Shown here: positions 1-7,885 of the stretch, one piece after another
Numbering within the stretch: the stretch's first letter is position 1
How the letters are laid out: every line of letters starts with the position of its first letter
Assembly: GCF_040361215.1 (NCBI RefSeq)
Contig: NZ_APND01000003.1
Coordinates: forward strand, 496,001-560,000
Direction: 5' to 3'
Source: Salinisphaera dokdonensis
GTDB taxonomy: Bacteria > Pseudomonadota > Gammaproteobacteria > Nevskiales > Salinisphaeraceae
DNA length: 64,000 bases
Made by a program: the position numbers and the translations under genes
Notes under the pieces: generated by a model
What the model saw: only the letters and a program-made list of their open reading frames with translations
Databases searched by the model: none
What the model was told of the DNA's origin: nothing

Positions 1-2
1 AG

Positions 3-794
3 TATGCCGACGGCAAGCGCGTCGCGGCGGGCCCGGTCATCGCCGCCAGCATCACGACTGGCGGACAGAACCTCAAGGCGTTCCGCGCGGTGAACGACGA
101 CGGCGAAGTGCGTTATTACGACGCGACCGGCAAGCCCTATGAGCCGTCCCTGTCGCGTCACCCACTTAAGTATTCGCGCGTCAGTTCGCCGTTCAATCCC
201 AGCCGCCTGCATCCGATCCTGCGGGTACGTCGCCCGCACTGGGGCGTGGATTTCGCCGCGGCCCGCGGCACACCGATCCATGCGGCCGGAGACGGGGTGG
301 TCACATTCGTCGGCCGCAAGCATGGCTATGGCCGCATCGTGCAGCTGCGTCATTTCGATGGTTACACGACCCGCTACGGCCACATGTACGAGTTCGTCGA
401 CGGTATCGAGAAAGGAGACCGCGTGCGTAAGGGCCAGGTCATCGGCTATGTCGGCGCGACCGGCGAAGCGACCGGCCCCCATCTGCATTACGAAGTGCGG
501 CGCGACGGGCGCGCGCACAATCCTCTGACGATGAAACTGCCCGACGGCGAATCCTTGCCGCAGGCACGCCTGGCCGCCTTCACGAATCGTATCCAGCCGC
601 TGATCGCGCGACTCGACGACGTACCGGACATGCCGAATACGCTCATCGCCTCAAGCGCGAGCGTGGATGCGCGTCACGGTTGCATCCGCGCCAGCGGCGT
701 CAACGCCGCATTCGCGCTTGCCCCGAAAAACACTCGCAAGCGCCATTCGCTGGCGGAACTGTTTTGCGTGGCCTCGTCCGACACCAACGCCTGA
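3..794 (+). CDS. M23 family metallopeptidase (LytM-type murein endopeptidase), 5'-truncated by the window edge
   Basis: The reading frame is open from the first complete codon at base 3, so the gene begins upstream; the GTG at 90 is internal. The visible part ends in a complete LytM/M23 domain. HWGVD supplies the first zinc His and Asp (about residues 79 and 83 of the visible frame), and the HLH motif sits about 80 residues later. The conserved glycine-rich segments GDGVVTFVG and GATGEATGPHLHYE lie between. Family knowledge: these enzymes cut peptide cross-links in peptidoglycan in the periplasm. The signal peptide and any OapA or LysM part lie outside the window. A hairpin terminator follows the stop codon. 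Confidence 0.9.
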   Translation, partial: YADGKRVAAGPVIAASITTGGQNLKAFRAVNDDGEVRYYDATGKPYEPSLSRHPLKYSRVSSPFNPSRLHPILRVRRPHWGVDFAAARGTPIHAAGDGVVTFVGRKHGYGRIVQLRHFDGYTTRYGHMYEFVDGIEKGDRVRKGQVIGYVGATGEATGPHLHYEVRRDGRAHNPLTMKLPDGESLPQARLAAFTNRIQPLIARLDDVPDMPNTLIASSASVDARHGCIRASGVNAAFALAPKNTRKRHSLAELFCVASSDTNA

Positions 795-827
795 CGAGAT
801 AACGGCCGGGTAAGCAACCAAAAGAAA

Positions 828-857
828 AGCCGGTTGGCGAGCCACCCGGCTTTTTTT
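828..857 (+). terminator. Rho-independent terminator after the M23 peptidase gene
   Basis: An inverted repeat (AGCCGGTTGG / CCACCCGGCT, one mismatch) is followed by a run of seven T, 34 bases after the peptidase stop codon. Confidence 0.75.
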
Positions 858-911
858 CTGCGCGTTCTTTGGAATTAGAGGTCCGTCAATGACGGCCTCA
901 TACCGCGTGTT

Positions 912-1223
912 CTAGTGATGACGGCGGTGCTTGCGATGTTTGCGGTACTTGCGATGATGCTTGCCGTGGCCGCGGTGCCGGTCGTGATGGCGGTCATGTC
1001 CGCGGTCGTTGTATTCGTTGGCCAGCACGGCACCACCGGCACCGCCCAGACCACCGCCGACCACAGCGCCGGTTGAGCCATAGAGCGCCTGCCCCACCGC
1101 CGCACCTGCGGCCCCGCCGAGTCCTCCACCGATCGCCGAATTGAGCGTGTCCCCGGCCATACCGGCCGTGCTCGCAAACGACAGCGCGGTACCCGTTGCC
1201 AGTATGGCGATAGTCTTCTTCAT
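912..1223 (-). CDS. Small exported glycine-zipper protein with a His/Arg/Lys-rich tail
   Basis: The protein has 103 residues. The start at 1223 was chosen because MKKTIAILATGTALSFAS opens a typical signal peptide (cleavage near AGMAG, residue 23) and a GGGAG-type ribosome site lies just upstream. Residues 31-66 are alternating Gly/Ala in GxxxG spacing, the glycine-zipper pattern of membrane-associated or self-assembling envelope proteins. Residues 70-103 are almost only His, Arg, Lys, Asp and Gly. A paralogue with the same design lies at 7389-7694. The tail could bind metal ions or polyanions; this is inference. No enzymatic motif is visible. Confidence 0.75.
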   Translation of the reverse strand: MKKTIAILATGTALSFASTAGMAGDTLNSAIGGGLGGAAGAAVGQALYGSTGAVVGGGLGGAGGAVLANEYNDRGHDRHHDRHRGHGKHHRKYRKHRKHRRHH

Positions 1224-1295
1224 GTTCTGCTCCCGACAGGATTGGTTGTCTGCGCCCAATCTAGCCAGAAGGCGTGAACTACCGCTGAACCAAAC

Positions 1296-1326
1296 AGAAA
1301 GGCCGCGCCGGAAGCCGGCACGGCCC
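1296..1326 (-). terminator. Terminator of the BCCT transporter gene
   Basis: Read on the minus strand, a GC-rich inverted repeat (GGCCGTGCCGG / CCGGCGCGGCC, one G-U type mismatch) ends in TTTCTG, 28 bases after the BCCT stop codon. Confidence 0.6.
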
Positions 1327-1353
1327 GCAATCGAAGAAGCCCTGTTCGACCGA

Positions 1354-3015
1354 TCAGCTATCGGTTTGCGAGCGCTTGCCTTCGTCGTCGGCGTCCTCGT
1401 AATCGTCATCGTCCCAGACATCGTTGAGGATGTCGCGGGCTTCAAACGCGTCGGCGCCGACCGGCATGGACTCATGTTTTTCGTACAGATCCATGAGCAT
1501 GCGCCGCCTGTCGTCCCGCAGCTCGCGGGTGAGCACGAAGACCATGAAGTACAGGATCACCAGAAACGGTAGCGCGGCCAGCAACGAGCCTGTCTGCAGA
1601 CCCTTGAGCCCACCGGCCACGATAAGCGTCAGGCAGATCGCCGAAATCATCAGGCCCCAGGACAGGCGCTTGTAGAGCGGCGGCTCCAGCGAGCCTTCGT
1701 CGGTCATCTGGGCAACGATATAGGACGCTGAGTCCGCCGAGGTCACCAGGAACACGAAGATCAGGCACATGGCCAGAACCGACAGCACGTTGGTAAACGG
1801 CATCATCTCGAAGAATGTGAACAACGCCGACGTGATGTTTTCGTCGACCGCACTGGTGAGCGTGCCGGCGGCATCGCCGAACAGCTCCATATGCAGGGCC
1901 GCGCCACCGAATACGCCGATGAAACCACAGGCGAGCAGCGGCGGAACGATCAGCACGCCCATCACGTATTCACGGATGGTGCGCCCTTTCGAGATACGCG
2001 CCACGAAGGTGCCCACGAAGGGCGACCACGCAATTACCCAGGCCCAGTAGAAAACCGTCCAGCTCGAGATCCAGTCCTCGCCCGTGTCCTCGAACGGGTT
2101 CATGCGCAAGCTCATGGCGATGAAGTTTTCCATGTAGTCGCCAATGCCGACCACGATGGTGTTGAGGATGAATATGGTCGGGCCGGTGCACAGCACCCAG
2201 CCCATCAAGCCCAGACACAGCGCCAGGTTGATGTTCGACAGCCACTGAATACCCTTGTCGAGGCCCGAGTAGCTGGACATGGTGTAACAGGCGCACATCA
2301 CGCCAAGGATGATGAACTTCCAGAGCGTGGTGTCCGGCACGCCGAACATCTGGTTCAGGCCACCGTTGATCTGCAGCACGCCCAGACCCAGCGAAGTGGC
2401 CACGCCCATCACGGTTGCCACTACGGCAAAGATGTTGAGCGCGTCGCTCGTGGGCTGGCGTGCGCCCTCGGGCAACTTGTCGGTCATCGGCTCCATCACC
2501 GTCGACACCAGGCCCGATTTCTTCTTGCGGAACTGGAAGTAGGCAATGATCAGACCGACGATCGAGAAACCGGCCCACTGGCTGATGCCCCAGTGGAAAA
2601 AGCTGTACTGGATCGCGTAACGCGCCGACTCGGGGGTCGAGCCCGGCATGTCGTTATAGGGCGGATTGAGGTAATGGAGGATCGGCTCGGCCAGCCCGTA
2701 GAACACGAGCCCCACGCCGAAACCTGCCGCCAGCAGCATGCTCACCCAGGAGAAGAAGCTGTATTCGGGCTGGCTGTAGGGTTCGCCCAGTCGAATCTTG
2801 CCGTAGCGGCTGAATGCCAGCCCGACCAGAAAGATCACGAAGCCGAAAACCGAGATCAGATAGAGCCAACCGAACACATGCGACACAGAGCCGAGTGCCG
2901 AATTGGCAAAGTTGCCGAAGCCATCGGGAAAGACAGCGCCAACGATCACTAACGCAATGATCACGAGTGCCGAACCGGTATAAACGCGCTGGCTACGCGT
3001 TAGCAGATTACTCAA
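1354..3015 (-). CDS. BCCT family betaine/choline/carnitine transporter
   Basis: A secondary transporter with about twelve hydrophobic segments. The BCCT signature is clear: WGISQW near the third helices and SWTVFYWAWVIAWSPFVG, the tryptophan-rich segment that lines the substrate site in BetP-type carriers. Family knowledge: uptake of glycine betaine, choline or carnitine driven by Na+ or H+, often for osmoprotection. The C-terminal tail is strongly acidic (DDDDYEDADDEG); tails of BCCT carriers can sense osmotic stress. The start is uncertain. I chose TTG at 3015, which has GGGGG at proper spacing and gives 553 residues. GTG at 3045 is an alternative. The frame stays open to ATG 3285, but the extra 80-90 residues look non-homologous. 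Confidence 0.9.
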   Translation of the reverse strand: MSNLLTRSQRVYTGSALVIIALVIVGAVFPDGFGNFANSALGSVSHVFGWLYLISVFGFVIFLVGLAFSRYGKIRLGEPYSQPEYSFFSWVSMLLAAGFGVGLVFYGLAEPILHYLNPPYNDMPGSTPESARYAIQYSFFHWGISQWAGFSIVGLIIAYFQFRKKKSGLVSTVMEPMTDKLPEGARQPTSDALNIFAVVATVMGVATSLGLGVLQINGGLNQMFGVPDTTLWKFIILGVMCACYTMSSYSGLDKGIQWLSNINLALCLGLMGWVLCTGPTIFILNTIVVGIGDYMENFIAMSLRMNPFEDTGEDWISSWTVFYWAWVIAWSPFVGTFVARISKGRTIREYVMGVLIVPPLLACGFIGVFGGAALHMELFGDAAGTLTSAVDENITSALFTFFEMMPFTNVLSVLAMCLIFVFLVTSADSASYIVAQMTDEGSLEPPLYKRLSWGLMISAICLTLIVAGGLKGLQTGSLLAALPFLVILYFMVFVLTRELRDDRRRMLMDLYEKHESMPVGADAFEARDILNDVWDDDDYEDADDEGKRSQTDS

Positions 3016-3467
3016 GAAACCCCCGAATATTTCAATTGAATGCACCCACCGAGAGATCTCGGTCTGCAAAGATGAGGCGAGAGGAGCCGACGCAATACGC
3101 GTGGCGTATGCAACATTACTAGCACTTAGCCTCGACGCCCGCAAACGCCCGCCAGGTATTGATGCGTCTTGCCACGAGTGATCGAGCAGCCCTGGTCGGG
3201 AAGACGGTTCCGCGACCGATGCGGGCCTGCACGACGTGCCCCACGCCTTTATATCGACGCGAGATGACTCGTCGTTTCGCGCCAACCGATGCGTAGTCCG
3301 GCTCGCCCGAAATCAGGCCCGCAGCCTACCACCTGCCCACGCCGGATATTAGAAAACCAGCGACTTACGACATTCGCAATTATCCGATTTCTCCGGCGTA
3401 AGAGGATGGCTTGGCTCGACTCTTGCGGCAGCTCTGTCGGTATTCATTCATCGACAGACGAGCCTCT
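3016..3467. other. Divergent intergenic region, no gene recognised
   Basis: This 450-base stretch separates the minus-strand BCCT gene from the plus-strand acetamidase-family gene. The BCCT frame is open through most of it but shows no recognisable protein. I see no convincing promoter boxes or repeats. Confidence 0.4.
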
Positions 3468-4688
3468 ATGAAACGCCATCTCGCCGGCGCCCTTGCGCTA
3501 TGTTGCAGCACCCTGCCAGCCCAGGCCGCCGCTGACAGTTTCGAAGTACTCCAGCCCATGGCGGACAAGCCGCAGAAAATGACCACGGGCGACTACGCCG
3601 GCAACTTCTATGTGCCCTCCACGACCGACACCGTGCGCTGGGGCTATCTGCCCAACAACAGTGCAACGCCGGTACTGACCGTGCCCTCCGGTAGCACAAT
3701 CACCTTCGACACGATCTCGCACGAAGGCATCCTCGAGGATCAGGGCCGCGATCCGGTGGCCTATTTCGCCACGCACGACATTGCAGAGAAGGCCGTGCTC
3801 AAAGACGCGATCGCGATCACCGGCTCCGACATGAAACACGATTTCTTCGGCGACGGTCCGCACATCGTGACCGGCCCCGTCGCTATCAAAGGCGCCGAAC
3901 CGGGCGACGTGCTCAAGGTGGAAGTCGTCAAACTCGAACCACGCGTCCCTTACGGCGTGATCTCGAACCGCCACGGCAAGGGCGCGCTACCGGGCGAATA
4001 CCCCAGGACCGAGCCCCAAGAGAACCCGAGCAGCGAATATCCCGACCGCTATGCCAACGTATCTACCTTCACCCCGATCGAGAAGGACGGCGACCAATGG
4101 TTCGGCGTGCTGGACGCGGGTGAGAAACGCCAGATACGTTTCCCGCTACGTCCGTTCATGGGCATCATGGGGGTCGCCCCGGACACCGCCGATCCCGTGA
4201 ATTCCGTGCCGCCGTCCCGTATCGGCGGCAACGCCGACATCAACGATCTGGGCGCCGGCAGCACCGTCTATTATCCGATCGCGGTCGAAGGCGGGCTGTT
4301 CTATACCGGCGACAGTCATTTCACCCAGGGTGATGGGGAAGTGGCACTGACGGCCCTCGAAGGCTCGCTGCGGGCAACGCTCAAGCTCACCCTGCTCAAG
4401 AGCGGCAAGGCGGAATTGCCGGGCAAGAAGGTCGACAAGCTGCTCGGCGAGACAAACGACTACTGGATCACGGTCGGCCTCGACGAGGATCTGGACCTCG
4501 CGATGAAGGACGCAGTACGCGAATCCATTCGCTTCCTGCATGCCCACTACGGGATCGACGAAGCTCTGGCGCTCGCTTACCTGAGTGCGGCGACTGACTT
4601 CGAAGTCTCTCAGGTGGTCGACAAGACCAAGGGCATCCACGCGTTGATCCGGAAATCCGACTTCGACGATTTCGACGCGTCCGAATAA
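3468..4688 (+). CDS. Acetamidase/formamidase family protein with signal peptide
   Basis: The protein has 406 residues. The start at 3468 gives a clean signal peptide (MKRHLAGALALCCSTLPAQA, cleavage near residue 20-22); an upstream in-frame ATG at 3411 would only bury it. The body matches the FmdA/AmdA fold: SHEGILEDQGRDPVAYFATHD, HIVTGPVAIKGAEPGDVLKVEV and GGNADINDLGAGSTVYYPIAVEGGLFYTGDSHFTQGDGE cover, in pieces, the conserved blocks that carry the catalytic site. Family knowledge: hydrolysis of short amides (formamide, acetamide) to ammonia and the acid. Family members are usually cytosolic, so export to the periplasm is notable. The substrate is unknown. It seems to be a single-gene unit. 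Confidence 0.85.
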   Translation: MKRHLAGALALCCSTLPAQAAADSFEVLQPMADKPQKMTTGDYAGNFYVPSTTDTVRWGYLPNNSATPVLTVPSGSTITFDTISHEGILEDQGRDPVAYFATHDIAEKAVLKDAIAITGSDMKHDFFGDGPHIVTGPVAIKGAEPGDVLKVEVVKLEPRVPYGVISNRHGKGALPGEYPRTEPQENPSSEYPDRYANVSTFTPIEKDGDQWFGVLDAGEKRQIRFPLRPFMGIMGVAPDTADPVNSVPPSRIGGNADINDLGAGSTVYYPIAVEGGLFYTGDSHFTQGDGEVALTALEGSLRATLKLTLLKSGKAELPGKKVDKLLGETNDYWITVGLDEDLDLAMKDAVRESIRFLHAHYGIDEALALAYLSAATDFEVSQVVDKTKGIHALIRKSDFDDFDASE

Positions 4689-4697
4689 CTTTCTTCG

Positions 4698-4725
4698 CCC
4701 GGTCGCGGCCGATGCCGCGGCCGGG
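4698..4725. terminator. GC-rich hairpin after the acetamidase-family gene
   Basis: The inverted repeat CCCGGTCGCGGC / GCCGCGGCCGGG (one mismatch, 4-base loop) begins nine bases after the stop codon. There is no T tract, so it may be a weak terminator or an mRNA-stabilising hairpin. Confidence 0.4.
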
Positions 4726-4799
4726 TTCAATCGACTCGTTCAGGTCTGATTCGACAAATGCCCTAGGATGGAGGTCTGACACTCCATTACCGAATCATC

Positions 4800-4958
4800 A
4801 TGGACCTGATCCGCATTCTCCTTTCCATCCTGCTGCCGCCAGTCGGTGTATTCCTGCAAGTCGGCATCGGCCTGCATTTCTGGATCAACATCCTGCTGAC
4901 GCTGCTGGGCTATGTGCCGGGCGTGATCCACGCGATCTACATCATTCTTAAACGGTGA
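4800..4958 (+). CDS. Pmp3/YqaE family small membrane protein
   Basis: A 52-residue protein read directly from the sequence. It has two hydrophobic segments around a short turn: residues 3-24 (LIRILLSILLPPVGVFLQVG) and 28-50 (WINILLTLLGYVPGVIHAIY). The LPP(V/L)GVF and LLxxLGYxPGxIHAIYxI patterns are diagnostic of the Pmp3/UPF0057 family. Family knowledge: stress-induced plasma-membrane proteolipids that affect membrane potential and Na+/K+ tolerance. That fits a halotolerant host. It lies between two unrelated same-strand genes with about 80-110 bases of spacing, so it is probably its own unit. Confidence 0.9.
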   Translation: MDLIRILLSILLPPVGVFLQVGIGLHFWINILLTLLGYVPGVIHAIYIILKR

Positions 4959-5037
4959 TGAGTTCAAGGCTGTAAAAACCGGCGATCGTGCCCACTATCG
5001 ATACAGCTTTGAATCCACGGCACGCGGCTGACGCATC

Positions 5038-6027
5038 ATGAAGGCAGACCTCTCCGTTCTCGATCTTGTACCGGTGCCCAGTGGCATGGACGCGTCGGAC
5101 GCCGTGCGCTCGAGCATTGATCTCGCGCGCACGGCCGAGCGTTGCGGCTACAAGCGCTACTGGATCTCCGAGCATCACAGCATGCCGAGCATTGCCAGCT
5201 CGGCGCCGGAGGTGCTGCTTTCGCGCGCCGCGGCCATGACCGACCACATCCGCGTGGGGTCGGGCGGCATCATGCTGCCCAACCACGTGCCGCTACGAGT
5301 GGCCGAGATTTTCCACACGCTGGAAGCGCTGTATCCCGGCCGCATCGATCTGGGCCTGGGTCGAGCACCCGGCTCGGATGCCCGCGCCAGTCGCGCCCTT
5401 CGTGCCTCGTCGGGCGAGCAGTTCGCTGACCTGCTCAACGAAATGCTGGCGCTGTCTCGGGGCACGCTGCGGCGCGGCCATCCCTATCACGGCGTGACCG
5501 TGAGCCCGAGCGACGTATCGCTGCCGCCAATCTGGATTCTCGGTTCGAGTGGCGCAAGCGCGCACGTCGCGGGCAAGGCCGGCATGGGTTACAGCTTCGC
5601 GAGCCACTTCAGCCCGGTCCCGGCCGAGCCGGCGCTACGCCGCTATCGCGGGGCATTTTCGCCGTCGCCGGGGTTCCCCGAACCGCACGCCATTCTCGGA
5701 GTATCGGTGATCTGTGCGCCGACCGACGAAGAGGCCGAGCGTCTCGCCTCGACGGTAGACCTGATGTGGCTGCGTCTTCGCAAAGGGGAGTTTTCGCCTC
5801 TGCCTTCGCCCGAGGAAGCCTTGGCCTACGAGTACACGGACATGGAGCGTAATGCGATTTTGGAAAATCGTGACCGCCACGTCATCGGCAGCCCGGAATC
5901 GGTTCGCAATCAACTCAACGAACTGTTCGCAGACGGCGAGCCGGACGAAATAATGATCGTGTCTAATATCCACGATCCACAGAAACGTCTGCAGAGCTAT
6001 GAATTGGTCGCCCAAGCCATGCAATAA
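5038..6027 (+). CDS. LLM class flavin-dependent oxidoreductase (luciferase-like monooxygenase family)
   Basis: The protein has 329 residues of the bacterial-luciferase TIM-barrel family. Typical blocks are LSVLDLVPVPSG at the N-terminus, YWISEHHSMPSIASSAP, IRVGSGGIMLPNH, the RIDLGLGRAPG segment that binds reduced flavin, and PPIWILGSSGASA. The pattern matches the subgroup annotated as MsnO8 or alkanal-monooxygenase-like oxidoreductases. Family knowledge: FMNH2- or F420-dependent oxidation; the substrate cannot be told from sequence. It begins 79 bases after the Pmp3 gene and is followed on the same strand by a MarR regulator, a frequent pairing for oxidant or electrophile detoxification. Confidence 0.85.
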   Translation: MKADLSVLDLVPVPSGMDASDAVRSSIDLARTAERCGYKRYWISEHHSMPSIASSAPEVLLSRAAAMTDHIRVGSGGIMLPNHVPLRVAEIFHTLEALYPGRIDLGLGRAPGSDARASRALRASSGEQFADLLNEMLALSRGTLRRGHPYHGVTVSPSDVSLPPIWILGSSGASAHVAGKAGMGYSFASHFSPVPAEPALRRYRGAFSPSPGFPEPHAILGVSVICAPTDEEAERLASTVDLMWLRLRKGEFSPLPSPEEALAYEYTDMERNAILENRDRHVIGSPESVRNQLNELFADGEPDEIMIVSNIHDPQKRLQSYELVAQAMQ

Positions 6028-6082
6028 TGCGGGTGCGCGTTGATTAGACAGTTGAAAATTTCATAACCGCGCCGATGAATTC

Positions 6083-6096
6083 GGGATATTTATCCC
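6083..6096. promoter_or_regulatory. Perfect 14-bp palindrome upstream of the MarR gene, candidate autoregulatory operator
   Basis: GGGATATTTATCCC is a perfect palindrome in a short AT-rich stretch 43 bases upstream of the chosen MarR start. MarR proteins often bind such a site at their own promoter. The assignment is inference from position and symmetry. Confidence 0.4.
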
Positions 6097-6138
6097 AAAT
6101 TGCATTTTAGTTCGCGCTCGCGGAACAAAACCGTCACA

Positions 6139-6621
6139 ATGACATCAGCACATTTGACCGGATCCGACCGTATGGGCGTCTCTCCCGAACGCGACAACGA
6201 CAGCCTGCCCGTACTCAACGAGCAACTGTGCTTTTCCCTGTACACCGCTACCCACCGCATCATCCGCGCCTACCGCCCCCTGCTCGAACCGCTGGGGCTG
6301 ACCTATGTCCAGTATCTGGTGATGCTCGTGCTCTGGGAACAGGCACCACGTTCGGTCGGTGAACTCGGCCAGCAGCTGCATCTGGATAGCGGCACGCTGA
6401 CCCCGCTGCTCAAGCGGATGGAGAAATCCGGCCTGGTTCTGCGCGAACGCGATAGCGAAGACGAACGCCGGGTTCTGATCTCGCTGACCGAGGAAGGACG
6501 CGACCTGCAGCGCAAGGCCAACGAAGTGTCCGATTCCATGTTGTGCCAGATCGAACTGTCGCGTCCCGATGCCATGGAGCTGCGTGCCCGCATCATGGAG
6601 CTCGCCGACACCCTCGGCTAA
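6139..6621 (+). CDS. MarR family regulator, OhrR-like
   Basis: A winged-helix repressor of 160 residues from the chosen ATG. The frame is open to a TTG at 6100, and ATG 6172 is also possible. LNEQLCFSLYTATHRIIRAYRPLLEPLGLTYVQYLV matches the OhrR subgroup in pieces, including the reactive cysteine in LCF (Cys31) and the downstream tyrosines. The DNA-binding wing follows: VGELGQQLHLDSGTLTPLLKRMEKSG and RERDSEDERRVLISLT. Family knowledge: OhrR senses organic hydroperoxides through that cysteine and usually controls ohr. No ohr gene is nearby, so the target could be the upstream luciferase-like oxidoreductase or a distant gene. Confidence 0.85.
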   Translation: MTSAHLTGSDRMGVSPERDNDSLPVLNEQLCFSLYTATHRIIRAYRPLLEPLGLTYVQYLVMLVLWEQAPRSVGELGQQLHLDSGTLTPLLKRMEKSGLVLRERDSEDERRVLISLTEEGRDLQRKANEVSDSMLCQIELSRPDAMELRARIMELADTLG

Positions 6622-6732
6622 AACGCACGCCAGCATCTGCCGCGCCAGGCACTCTGAGTGTATCTACGCATGGCGCGCCACCATTGATTGCTACAGAATT
6701 GCGCGCCTTTTAGACGCAGCAGAAAAATAACC

Positions 6733-7365
6733 ATGTGGCAATGGATCAATCAGAACGCGCAGGCGTTGTCGTTCTTCGCCAGTCTCGGCACGCTCGCCGT
6801 GTGGCTTTTCTACGCCCACCTGCTCTTCTCCGGATTCAAGCGGCAGCGCAAGGCCCGCATCCTGATCACTCAGGGCTGGGGGCAACAGGTCGACTCGGTA
6901 TGCCTGATCAGCAACATGAGTCAGGAGCCGATTTACGTCCACAGTCTGCTCATGACCATCCGCACGCAGGACGGCGAGTACACCGAATCGATTACCGATT
7001 TCGATACCGCCCAGCCGAATGACAGTGAGGATCGCCCCCAAGAGGTCACGCGTCAGGGACCGCTGCGCGCCGGCGAGCAGATCAATCTGGGCACCTTCCG
7101 CTCGCTTATCCGGCAAACCGGCAAGCGGCACAAGAATCTCGAACACGACGACAAGAAGCCGATCCGCTCGCTTGAGGTCGAGAACTTCAAGATCACCGTA
7201 ATCGCGAGCTACGGCCCGGAGGGCGGCGTGGTCGGCGCGCAGCGCAAGTTCATCGTGCGCGGTGACAACAACGAACTGATGCGCCCGGTCGCGACCACCA
7301 CCAAGCGCATGGCCAAGCGCAGCGCGCGCCAACACCTGCAGCGCTGGCTGGAAGAACAGCTCTAG
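6733..7365 (+). CDS. Conserved-looking membrane-anchored protein of unknown function
   Basis: The protein has 210 residues. The start at 6733 was chosen because MWQWINQNAQAL leads straight into one hydrophobic helix (about residues 10-31, SFFASLGTLAVWLFYAHLLF). A soluble domain of about 175 residues follows and is probably cytosolic. It contains beta-rich segments (ILITQGWGQQVDSVCLISNMSQEPIYVHSL) and a basic C-terminus (TTTKRMAKRSARQHLQRW). I do not recognise a named family. The layout, an N-terminal anchor and a beta-sandwich-like domain, is common in small bacterial envelope proteins. It stands alone between the MarR gene and a convergent glycine-zipper gene. Confidence 0.65.
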   Translation: MWQWINQNAQALSFFASLGTLAVWLFYAHLLFSGFKRQRKARILITQGWGQQVDSVCLISNMSQEPIYVHSLLMTIRTQDGEYTESITDFDTAQPNDSEDRPQEVTRQGPLRAGEQINLGTFRSLIRQTGKRHKNLEHDDKKPIRSLEVENFKITVIASYGPEGGVVGAQRKFIVRGDNNELMRPVATTTKRMAKRSARQHLQRWLEEQL

Positions 7366-7388
7366 GCCATCCTAGACCACTACCGGCT

Positions 7389-7694
7389 CTAGCAGCGGCC
7401 CTTCTTGGCCTGCCCGGGCGGGCAATGGCCGCCACCGTGGTAGTCGTGGCCACCGCGGTGATGATCGTCGTCGTCGGTGGTGATGGCAGCGCCACCAGCG
7501 GCGCCGGCTGCACCGCCGAGAATGGCGCCCGTGCGGCCACCGACTTCGTTGCCGATCGCCGCGCCCGCAGCACCGCCTAGGCCGCCGCCTACGGCAGCGT
7601 CGACGGTTTCGTCATCCAGCGCCATGGCAGGCGCGCTCACGCTCAGGGCCATCAGACCCGCGATCAGACTGTTACGAATCGTGTGCGTTGTCAT
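7389..7694 (-). CDS. Small exported glycine-zipper protein, paralogue of the one at 912-1223
   Basis: The protein has 101 residues. The start at 7694 follows a GGGAGATAAAAGA ribosome site and opens a signal peptide (MTTHTIRNSLIAGLMALSVS, cleavage near SAPAMA). Residues 45-80 form a glycine zipper (GGGLGGAAGAAIG, GGRTGAILGGAAGAAGG). The tail has TTDDDDHHRGGHDYHGGGH followed by two cysteines (HCPPGQAKKGRC). The tail differs from its paralogue, being shorter, more acidic and Cys-containing, but keeps the His-rich character. The function is unknown; metal binding or envelope assembly is a guess. Confidence 0.75.
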   Translation of the reverse strand: MTTHTIRNSLIAGLMALSVSAPAMALDDETVDAAVGGGLGGAAGAAIGNEVGGRTGAILGGAAGAAGGAAITTDDDDHHRGGHDYHGGGHCPPGQAKKGRC

Positions 7695-7818
7695 TCTTTT
7701 ATCTCCCGTATCAAAGCGCCGCGCTCTCACGACGCGCCTAGATCTGGCGCAGAGTAGACAACGCGCGGACTGAATCGCGCATGAATCATTGCGCGCTCAG
7801 CATCGCGAGCCGCAAACA

Positions 7819-7857
7819 TTAAAAAGGCCCGCCCGGCAGATCGCCGAACAGGCCTCA
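7819..7857 (-). terminator. Terminator of the gcdH-thiolase operon
   Basis: Read on the minus strand, AGGCCTG and CGGGCCT pair (G-U tolerated) around a loop and are followed by TTTTTAATG, 29 bases after the gcdH stop codon. Confidence 0.6.
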
Positions 7858-7885
7858 ACGCGCGTCGCGACGGCGCGCTATCCGG

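Noticed and set aside
3016..3285. N-terminal extension of the BCCT transporter to an ATG at 3285
   Set aside because: The added residues do not look like transporter sequence and a TTG with a good ribosome site lies just before the first conserved segment.
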